A DNA stretch of 64,000 bases from positions 522,001 to 586,000 of the forward strand of contig NW_024735442.1 in the NCBI RefSeq assembly GCF_018991925.1. The letters run 5' to 3'. The notes below the pieces were generated by a model, which saw nothing but the letters and a program-made list of their open reading frames with translations, did no database searches and had not been told where the DNA came from. The translations under genes were made by a program, and so were the position numbers. Source of the stretch: Homarus americanus (Eukaryota; Arthropoda; Malacostraca; Decapoda; Nephropidae). Of this stretch, positions 13,938 to 25,900 are shown piece by piece (position 1 is the first letter of the stretch; the number at the start of each line of letters is the position of its first letter).

Positions 13938-16900
13938 CATTTTTTTTCAGAATCAGACGACCCTCTTTTTTTTTCTTCCTTTATTCACTATTTTGTAGAT
14001 GTGATAAAGTAATATGTAAAGATTATACTTAGCCAGTTATTTTTTCTTGTTAAGAGATGGATGATTGGATACAGTTATGTAATACTGTACTTGTGGTTAT
14101 ATACTAGTGTAACTTTTTTGTGGTATTTCCAGATATGTAAAAAGAAGAGTAAATACAACAGTATCAAGAGTCCCAGTAGAGCCAACCTGCACGCTCTTAA
14201 AACCATCAAAACGTATAAACATCTTGAAATGATGAACTTAGCACACATCAAGAGAATTGTTGATATTCGGGAAACTGAAGGTTTGTATATAAAGGTTTAT
14301 TACTGTATATTTGTTAATCAGAATACAGTAAGACCTCAAATATCCGGAATGCTTGGTGAGTTGAGTGTGCCGATAACCGTTTTTTCCGGATGCTTGAGAG
14401 TTACTCATGTATATGAGCAAAGTGAATGTGACAGAACTAAGTGACTGCTGTAGTGGGCGAGGTGACACGCTCACCCTTTACCTGTTCAATGATGTCCTAG
14501 AGGAATAAAAGGATATCGTCAATATATTATAAAAGGGCTGTACATCTTCGTCACATACCACGCAGTGGTGTGTGTAATCCTGTTGTACGGGAGCATATAA
14601 TGTTACTTGTTGACCTTGAGTAAATACGGGGACAGTAATCACATAGTTCACTACTCTTTCAGGCTTGTAAAGTTCCTTAATCACTAAAGTTCCTTACGAT
14701 TACACTGAAAACTGGTTTTTCTTCATTAAAGGTACGTTAATGATGGTGCTCAGTATGTTGTTTGGCTAACATGGAGGATGCACAGCCTCTAGTAGCCACA
14801 AATGGAACCAGGGCGAAACGGCGCCAAATTCAAACTTATTTTATTTATTTTTTATATGTGATTAGACATTACTAACTGGAAACTGACCCCACCCACAAAA
14901 TGCCAGTTGCTTGAGAGTTCCGGGTGGTTATACTGTACTTGTATTGTAGATAGTGCAGTCATTGGTTGTTTATTCTTGTCAAGTTCAAGTGGAGTGCAGT
15001 GAAGAGGGAGCATGGTGCTCACCCATCTCGAGAGTTGGTAGTTGGAGAGGGAGAACTTTGTTAATAGAGGCAAATGATGGAGTTGTCATAGGGAATTGTT
15101 GAGATAAAGTTATCTTATAGGTGAGAGATCTTGGTAACTAGGAAAGATGGGTAAACATGAAACCCCTGATGTACACAGAGTAAGCAAATTGGAAGTTACA
15201 GAAATTTTATGTTTGAGAGCAATACATTGGTTGAATAAGAAGCAAAGCTTAAGAATCATGAATATTAGAAGGAAATGTGCTCAGGAGATGCAGATACATT
15301 GAAATAATGTAATATGAAAATGATTATTAAAAAAAGGGAGTTTGACAGAGAGAGAGAGAGAGAGAGGAGGTATAAAGATAAGGTGAGGGAAGCATTAAAT
15401 AGGCATCATGTATCTCGTTTAATATCTTTTTATATTCCATTTCTCTTTCAGTCTTCTCTGACAACTACATTTTTCACGCACTTTTCTTAATACAGCCACT
15501 CCCTGGGTTACGGAATTCCGACTTTACAGATACTCTCATAAGTCCTGTTTAAAATGAGAGCCAAGTAATTGTCGGGCCGAGCGAGAATATATCCAACTAT
15601 TCCCCGCCTGTTAGGTCTATGTTCTGTTCTTGTTATTTTTTAACTTGTAATTTTAGGTAGACACAGTTATCCCTCCATATTTGTGAATTCACTTATTCGT
15701 GAAATTTTTTGACCAACTGTAGGAAGATGTGCATCTCTCGCACGCACTCCATGGTTAGTCAGTTCTCTCAGTGTGCCACACCGTTCTCCCCCTCTCACTC
15801 CACCCAGTACATGGATGTGGGAAGGGACGGTGCTGTATTTTGGGTATAAGGTGCTATACATTGCACCACAGAGAAGCTAGGGCACCAGAATTATTATTCA
15901 GCACCCTGGTAAAATTTGGTTCCTGTGGTACTTACCCAGTAACACCCAACAACCTCCCCCCCATTCATGTCAGGCTACTGTAGGCAGAATGTCTCCACCT
16001 TTATATGTGTCCAATGTCGTAGACTTTATTTGATCTATAGTGTAATTCCTTTTATCCAAATTCCAACTATCTGAGTCTTCCAGGTACCCCAGCTTTGTCC
16101 CTTTTAGGTCCTCTTCAGTAAAAATTCTAATTTAGTTCAACAATCTGAACGCAACTGAAGTCATACATACACAAGTCTACTACAAGTAGCGCTATAACTG
16201 CTATGATAAACAATAACATTGACACATGGGAGGTCTATGCTAATCGCCAACTGCCGTTTAAGTTCCTTCCACACATCAATCCGTCACTAAGTAATCCACC
16301 ATTGGAAGTGAAATGTACTGAGACTACGACCTAGTTAGGGGGCGTGACTTAAGGTATGTAATTATGTCTGGCTGTCTTCAGCAGATGGAAGGAAGTTGAA
16401 GTAGCTACAGGGACAGTCTAACTTGGTGACTTGCCAAGTCCACACAAAGTTCTTTTGTTCTTTATCTGATGACATTTTCATCAAACAAAATAAATCTCAA
16501 TCAATCATCCCAGGTTCATTTGTGATTCTTTGTAAATTTATGACTGTAATAATTTCCTTTGCAGATTGTCATAATGTTTTTGCTCTGATCGTCCGGAGTA
16601 ACCAGGAGTTAAAGGAACGCCTCTTCACGTTTACCCTCTTACCAGATGATACTACCAAATCAACTTTCCTCAAGACATTATGTCGAACTGTTGCAAATAT
16701 TGCCTGTAGAAATGATGTGGTAAGTATTGTGAAGAGAATTTTAATTTGTCGTGCCCAAAAGATTTTCATATAAATTTTGTTTAAGATATTCCGGAGTAAA
16801 TAAAATGAGGATAGTATGCATGCGTCAAGGACTGAAAACATTTAAGTTAGTTTCAGCCAGATGCTTTATCAACCCTAATGACACCTTACCTGCCAAAAAC

Positions 16901-19900
16901 TCACTTGGTCATTCTGAAATTTAGTTCACATATTGATAATATACAGTGCAGAAATTATTATAAAATATGAGGAAGGCATTAGAGCCAATGCACTCTGTAA
17001 AGAATATGGCATGTCATCATCGACTGCCTCTACAATCAGCTGTTTGATATGTAAACAAAGCTGCCGGTAATACGACATACACACCTAAAAGTAAATTAAA
17101 ATATAGTATTTTATTGTTTTTTATTTATTATTGTACAGTATACTGTACAGTACAGTGCTGTATTTAGTTTATATTTAATGTTTTGTTATTTCTATTTCTG
17201 GTATACAGTACTTTGTATGTACTTTTTCTGTGAGTTGGAACCAATTACCCAATTTCCCATTGAAATAATAGATTCGGTTAACGAACGACTCTGTGGAACC
17301 AATTGTGTTCGTTAATCGAGGGGCCACTGTACTGTACATCTTATTTTATATTATAACATAAAATTTTATGTGATTAACTGAAGTGTACTCCTTTCCACTC
17401 CTCATCTTTTATCACCCACACCTTTCTGTTTTCTCACTATATATTTTAAAATGTTATGTAATGAAATGTTGAAGGAATACAACATTGTTCATTTATACTT
17501 ACACTCAATTTTGTAGGTAGATATTAGCTGTTCAGTAGCATCTGGCAGTGATGCAGGTGCAGTGTTACCAAAGAAACTGAGAGATACATCACCACTTACA
17601 ACAGTCTCTCTCACCACCGCCCCGTCATCACCACTACCTCTATTATCACCACCTAAATCATAATTTCAGTGATACAGAGATGGATCAGTTTCAGTTATGT
17701 CACGTAATGATGAATGGATACAACGTTGCTCATTTATGTTGTACAATACTTACACTCAGTTTTGTGGGTAGATATTAGCTTTTCACTAGTAACTGGCAGT
17801 GCTGCAGACTGTACAGTGTTACCAAAGAAACAGATAGATGCATCACCTCCTTACCAGTCTCCCTCACCACCATCACCACCTTAATCATAATTTCAGAGAT
17901 GCAGAGATGTATTAGCTTAGGCCAGAGTAGAACCGTATGACATCCACTGTATCCCGCCTCCCTCCCTCCCACCCACCGACCTACACACTGTCTCACATTC
18001 ATTCATCAAATGACTGTCATTCATGATAAAATATTGTTTATTTGTTATTAATTAATTAGTAAAGATATATTACTGTAATAATCTGTGTTTATTAATACTG
18101 TATTGCACCTGTACCCTTTACATACAATACTGTACAGTATATAATCTCGTAAGTAAAAAATAACGCCATCGGAAATGCATCTCCATACAGTATATGAGGC
18201 GCTCCGCATTACAAGGGTGTGAAGCGCCAAATTTAAAAGGCGGAGAAAAGCGTGTTTAAAGTTTTTGAAGTTCAAACAACCATAACTGTTGTTTTTTAAG
18301 CTAGGGTTTTTGCAGCTCAATCCTCTCCTAGCGAACAGTGAAACCTGGAAGTTAGTCCTGTGAATAGTTATTATTTTATCGCAAGTTGAATGAGAATAAC
18401 TACCCGTCATGTATGGTTGTTTGATCTTCAAACCAACAATAATTGCATTTTTCTGCAAAATTTTCTTATTATTGTGGACTAATACTGTAAAACAAGTTAA
18501 TGATCACCAAAAACACTCGTCTTACACCCCACCCCCCAACGTATTTAACATACGAATACAAAGGCAGAGAAAGTTTGTATAATCTTTGGTAAAAACAATA
18601 TTATGACAATAGTATTACAATCTTACTTTGTTTAGTTCCTTCGTTTTATTATCCCCGATGATCGTAGCAACTTGAAGTTACGTAAATCCTAAAGAGTGCG
18701 TATAACTTTAATGGCCTCGTCATAATCAATCGCTTACTGTTCAAAGTCTTTCTCTGCCCTCTCTAAAAATCGCTCCTCTCACTCTGAACGGGATGTGACC
18801 ACCTTTTACTTACTTAGCACACAGCGAAATGACACCCTATATTTGAAGGACTTTCAACCATATTTCTAGTCTAACTAGGGAGTTACATCCAACGCCAACA
18901 TGTAGAGGAAGGGTGAAAATAGTGATATTCATCAAAAAACGCATTTGCCTAGGGTGGCTCATTAGAGCGTTGTTTGGGTAGTGCTCTATTATTCAGGAAC
19001 ATATCTGGGGTATTACTGTATACCTGTATTACTTATGGTACGTACTTATAATGTCCAATAACTAAAATGACTAAAATCGCTAATTTGGAGCTGAATAAGC
19101 AAGAGATCACTAAATTAACGCTGTACCACTAGCCACGTAACCCAAGGACTTACCGTGTAAGCTACAACATGTTCACATTTTAACCAATTGCGTAAGCAAT
19201 AACCGCACATGCAAGACCTACGTAAAATGAGACCCCACTGTACTGTGAAGTTTGAAGTACTGAGACAAAGGAACGGAAAGTTCCACGTGCCAACCTCTCC
19301 CATTCCTTATGCCTTGCCCCCATAAAATGTAGAAACTTGAGGTTTGCAATTAGTGCATGTGCCAGTAGTCCAGGATGCACTTTCAATATATTTCCTGTTT
19401 TCCAACTTTCAGGAAAATTTCCTCGTTTCTATGGACCCACACCACCTAGACATAGAGACTAGTGATGTTAGCCTTACCACTGCATTAAGTAAAGCTCTAA
19501 GGTAAGTTTCATAGATTTGAGGAGATTATTCTTTTTCCCCAAAAGATTATACATGGATTTTTTTTTTAGTGTATGTACATGTTATGCTCAAACATATGTG
19601 ATAAAGATTTATATATTTTATTTTTCCTGCATCAACTATTGTTACCAAACATGAATTTAAAATTATATATATATCTTTTTTTTCATGATTCCTTGGCGCT
19701 CCTATATATTTTCAAATGCCTTAGCCTTTCACAAAATACTTAAAGGACTTAATAATCTTCTACTCTTTCATAATATAATCCATAATACTGTTAGTTAATT
19801 TGAACCATTTTGGAGCACCAAATTTAATAGTGACTTCAATTTCATTTGATTGGCACACTGTTGATAATGGTACATACATATCACATGCTACATTTCAGGT

Positions 19901-22900
19901 TTGCAACTCGGACAGGAAGGAAAGTGAGCAGAGCCTTCAGCTTCAACAAGTCTCCAAGTAAATTAAAAAGAGCCGTCTCCACTGTGATGAGTCCCTTTAA
20001 TACACTACCACATCAGTCATCTATGAGAGGAGCAACAAGTGTTAACAATCTGGCTGTGAGTACAGTACTGTATTAGGAATAACATATTGAATAGTATTTT
20101 GGTGTCTCTTAAGGGGACACAAGTGTTGCCCCCTCCCCCTTTCCCCTCCAAATTATTAGTATTGCATTGTATAAAACACTTGCGGTCAATGTGCTGCATT
20201 GTTATGCTTGTTAAGGAACATATTATCTCCATCATTTTTGAAGTCTCGGTCTGTAGATGAAGTGAAAGTACTTCCACCAATTTATTTTAGATTCAGAGCC
20301 TCCTTCATTACTTGCTAGAAGTGTAATTTCAAGTTGAAATACAGTACATGTGCTTTGTCATCGTGAGTTTTACTGTATTGTTTTGGGATTGTGTTCCCAT
20401 GGTTGACAGTCTCAGAACTATATGCCTGAACGGGATGTAGTCTGCTTCAGCTGATATATTTCAGATTGAAATATACTTTGTCTTTGTGCAATATTTGAAT
20501 GATAGAAGTTGAACTGTCACTTTTTGTGATTTTCTATTGTAGTACAGTATTTCTTTTTATTTTCAAGTCTTTAACTTTGTAGAGTTTTGAGCACTAGTGA
20601 ATTCTTTAGAAGAACTGGTGCTTTTGAGAAACAAAACACCAGATAGTAGTAGTAATAATGTAAGATATATTGGCTTGGGATGATATTTTCTCATATTACT
20701 GTTTTATAATTAATTTTCTGCATTTGCAAAAGATACAAGTATTTGTTTGAGCAAAATACAATACACTATCTTGGTAGAACCTCAACATATTAGTTGCACA
20801 GTTCAATTACACATACCGTAGAAATATTTGCTTTTAATATAGGAGATTTATCAAAACAAAGGTAACTTTTAACCTTTGACTTAGCTCTTTATGAGTCTTT
20901 CAGAAAATAATTTGACAGATATAACACGTATATTGAGATAGATATACACATATCCCCCTGGATTCACAAGGGTTACATACTTGGAAATCATCGCACATCA
21001 TGAATTCGTGAATACTGGATTTTAGTACCTTGTGGAAAAAATGGGGTATGGTACCATGGCTACCAAGATTACTATATTTGTCATAATATTTTAGGTTAGA
21101 AATGATAAATGTTTCAGAGATGGTGTTGATATTTATACAGAGTAGGTTTTTTATGTAATAAAACAAATAAATTTTAACAAATAATTGTTTTCTCAATGTA
21201 TAATTCAAGTTTAAGTACTGTATGTAAATAAACACGTAAACAAGTACTTCCCATGGGACATAAATCACTCGGGATATTATAGTCTACCCTAGTAAACCAT
21301 TTTCTCTAATACAGAGCAAGAGAGTAAAAATTACTTTACTTTAATATGGCTTAGAAATAAGAAAATGTAATATAAAACTATAAAATAAAAAAACTGAAGT
21401 GCTTGGGTGTGTATGTGTAGGAAGTGAACTTGTGTGTGAAGGCAGTGAGCACTTGAGCTGTAACTGCGTCTCGACTCACCAGTCGGCAGTTTCCACACAC
21501 CCGGCTCCTCCCCCAGATGTGACATCACAGCATACTGACACACACACACACACGTCTCAGAGTCAGCTGGTGACTGCCCAGCTGATCTTTGTCACATGAT
21601 GGCTTCATTTGGCTACATTTGCACTTAGACAACTGGTGAGAGTGGGTCAGTGTTATCACTCTGTAAACAAGGGACAAGGGACAGCTGGGATTGAGTGTGG
21701 TATTTATTCGACAATGTTTTATTAACCCGGTGCCAAATGAACCTAAATAATTTGGAAATTATGGTGAACTGCATACTGTTGTTATAAAGGGATCGCAGGA
21801 GATGGTGAGTTGTCCTCCCTTCCTCATTCGTTGCCTCTTTTAAAATACTTACTATAATGATAAGAACATCTGTGGAAAAATTAATGAAATTGAACAACTC
21901 TTTCTGGTGGAAGTGCTGTTCACAGGAATTACACCTAAAAAATTCTTAGTGCCTCGCGGATAGCTAATTTCGATCGCGAAACTTGAATAAAGGGTCACTA
22001 ACAATTTGTGACTAAGTGAATTCACAAATACAGTACTCTACAGAGTTTGTGAAAACAAGGATAAGTGTAACTGGGGAACAGGATGCCATTTAAGTTTTTT
22101 TTTTGCTGATCAATGAATGTAGAGTGTAAAACTAAAGGTGGGTCCCAAGTGTATGACTGCGATTAGGAGACACAGTGGAAACAGGTTGAATACCAGGGAG
22201 GTATCCTGGCTGGCACTGCACTTGACTCTTCACTTCCCCCAACTTTGTAAATTAAGGCAGCATCCTGTAGGGCAGGAGGCAAGCATTATTACCTGTTAAT
22301 GTGTGATTCTTTGCTTAATGGTTTGATAATTTCTGAGTAATGATTTTGTAGTAAGAGAGGCTGCACAACCTGAGAGCTATCATCAGGTAATGTCAGCTAT
22401 GAGCTGGCTAACCCATGCAAGCGTGGAAAGTGGAAAATGATCGTAAGAGGTTGATAATGGATTATGTAATGTGCAATTTTGGAAATTAAATCTTCAGAGT
22501 TACTTTTAAACTGAAAGAAAGAATATTAAAATTAAAATTTCATCTTCAGCTTCAAAGTTAACAACCCTCTAAAGTTCCAAAGAGTAGGAACAGTCAATTG
22601 ATGCCCAAGAGCACCTTAGAGATTTTATATTTAAAAGACTTTGAAAGGGAAAGTGAGCCCCACAGGCATAGGTAACTACCCATTACAGACACATCTTCTT
22701 CCCTTTTGGGGTATTTCTTGAGGCATATATTTATAAGCTGTTACATTTCATCACTGAGAATCATTTTGCTGAAACACTAAACATTGAAGTGGATACTTTG
22801 CCAAGGGTAAGGTGTTACCATCCATGTGGATATGAGTCCCTTCCTTAGATGTGTTATTCGAAGTTACTCCTTGGTGAATATTTTTATATTGGCAAGTAAT

Positions 22901-25900
22901 GGTAAAATCCTAGTTTTTATGTCTGGAGGTTGGTGGAGAGACAGCTTTCTACCCTCATCCTGCATTGTAAACTTCATGTTTGGATTCTGTAAGGTTTATG
23001 TTGCTTCCCTAGATTTGTTTTTTTAACTTGTCTCTCAGTTTTAGATTTTTTAAGGATTCACCTGGTGGGCTTAGTTTTGGAACTACAGTATATTATGGTA
23101 GCTGTCTGATGACTCCTGCGTCCCATGCAACCGAGAGTGGTTGAGACTGATGGTGGAGATTAGTTTAGATAGCCTTTCCCAAGTGCACCATATCTCTATA
23201 CTGACCAATACAATACTGGTTCATGGAATCCTGAAGAGAACTCCACTTGACCCATATCCAAGGGACAGTGTTATATCCATGGTGTTGGGGAATATAAACC
23301 CAATAGTGGAAGTCCCAGGATAACACTGAAGAACAGTACAGTAAGAGAAAATTGTAGGAGCTGCATTCTTTCTCCCTTTCTTCCCTCGTTCCCCATATTT
23401 TTAGTTGAGTTAACTGTCCTAAGATGCATGTCTCTCGTCCTTGGAGCATTTTTAGTGCCTACTCCTCCCACTGTTCTTGCTGGTTTTCAGTGGATGAAAG
23501 CTGCCTGACGGAGCACCAAATAGGAAATGAAAGCTTGATCCTGAAATCTTGTTTTCTAGTAGAGCTCAAAACTCAATAGCTTGGATACCCTCCCTCCTCC
23601 CTTGAATTCATGGTTAGTTACCTGAAAATTAAACAGAAATGGCAGATTGAACTTGTAATCAAGATGATGGCCTGTAGCAGTGGTGTGTGTGGGTTTTTTC
23701 TAGGAGAAATGGGCAATTATATGATCATCCTCCAACTGTCAATGGGGTGCAGTGTGAGAGCCAAGACCCCCAAATTAGATTGCACAATAGAGAGAGCCAC
23801 CTAGAAACTAGGATTTCAGAATCACTCCTTCATCTTCAGTTTGAGTGTTAAGCATGAAGAATTGCATGCAGCTTAAAATGAGGTCCAGATAGTGAGTCTT
23901 TCCTAATATATACTGTCATCTTTACTGCCATGTATCCCTTTTTATAAATTTAACTTTTCCTTGTGATGTGTTTGTTTTAACAAGATCTGAACAATATTGA
24001 ATACAAATGTTATAAGCAGCAGTGTGGGAAGTTGATGATAATGATGTTGAGTATGAGTATACAGTATATGTGCTTTACTTGTTCTTGATGACTGAACCAT
24101 ATTGCTAAATAAGTTAATTTGGCAGAAGCACAGTACAGTACTGTATTCAATTGTGCATGTACAGTACAGTATATTAATATGAAAAATAACATGAAAGTAG
24201 CTAAATAATGATTATGATGGGCTCAATGGTTTTACCATGCTATACATACTTTGTTTTAACACTTAATCAATGATATAACCCTTAACACTTAATCAAAGAT
24301 ATAACCTTTAACACTTAATCAATGATATAACCCTTAATCAAAGATATAACCCTTAACACTTAATCAATGATATAACCCTATTAATGTTAGTCCATGTGTA
24401 TCTGTAATGCTCTCTTAACTCTGTAGAACTTGCAGTAATTATTTTGGCCTTTGGTCATCTCCACTTTCATGGTTTTGAAGACTCCTTTGTGGGAGTTGGA
24501 CTGGCTGGGAACGTATCTCATTGAACCCCATGTTATAATGATCCCAATTTACGATATTTAGACTTGTGATGGTATTTTCAGGAACGCAACCCCACCATAA
24601 ATAGGGAGATACCTATACAGTACTAATTAAACAGATGCTGTTGTCTCGAGCTTGTGAAGCAGGTCAAATGGTGATTTGATGATACAGGGTAGCCTGCTTT
24701 GTCCTGTACCGGGTGTACCCTCTACTATAGCAGGTGTTACTGTCACTCTCCTCTCCCTCCATGAAGGAGGGGTTGTATATGCACTGTATACATTAGCATA
24801 CATTGTACACTCTGCTATATACAGTACTACTTTCTCAGTTACTGAAAGTACACTACACTACATTCATAATTGCAATAATTTTTTATACCTTAACACTGCT
24901 TCAAAGGTATTTTTGGCTGATTATATGCTGGTACATTAATATACAGTACTGCACAACACAGATCGCATGCGAAAACAGCAGTGAGCGAGTAAATAAGATT
25001 ATACAATGGCAGAAGACAATGAACTAGGAGCCAATCATTGGCATCCCAAGAAGGCACATGACAGAAGTAGCCAATCATAACTCATGAGCACTCTAAGTCG
25101 ACCCACACACATGCTTGGCGTGTGTCAGTGCACGATGCAATCTCTTGGAAATTTGTTGAAATGCCTGGAATGAAGAGAGTTTTCCCAGAATTTCTTGGAA
25201 TGCTCAAAAATTTTCTCCGAGTAATGGAGAGTTCTTGTTTGTGAACCAATTTCATGTTTTGGAGGTATGATATTGGGGTATTTTTATCATTGGGAAATGG
25301 AACCCCATTTTTCTCATTTGTTGTTATTCAAGATATGAATATTCACCTGGGGGGGGGGATAAACTATTTGTACATCAAGGGATACCTGTATACAGTTTAT
25401 GAGATCGGATTATACATAAGATCTGTATCCACGGTAAGTCTGGAATGATACGACGTCTTCAAAACCATGGAAGTGGAGATGACCAAAGGCCAAAATAATT
25501 ACTGCAAGTTCTACAGAGTTGAGAGAGCATTACAGATACACATGGACTAACATTAACAGGGTTATATCATTGATTAAGTGTTAAGGGTTATATCATTGAT
25601 TAAGTGTTAAGGGTTATATCATTGATTAAGTGTTAAGGGTTATATCATTGATTAAGTGTTAAGGGTTATATCTTTGATTAAGTGTTAAGGGTTATATCTT
25701 TGATTAAGTGTTAAAACAAAGTGAGTATAGCACCAGGCAGTAGGCAGCCATCAAACAGGGAGGTACTACTGCCTGGGAGGATATTGGAAGCATAATGTGT
25801 TGTCTACAGTATGGTAGACCCTGCTGCCACATGTGGTGTCACAGTACCTCGCTCTCTTCTAGGTGGTGTTGTGTTATGTCAGGTGTAAAGCCGACCCCCT

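Noticed and set aside
18048..18458. Reverse-strand 136-codon frame
   Set aside because: No recognisable domain, no splice or codon pattern, A/T-rich; judged a chance ORF within an intron.
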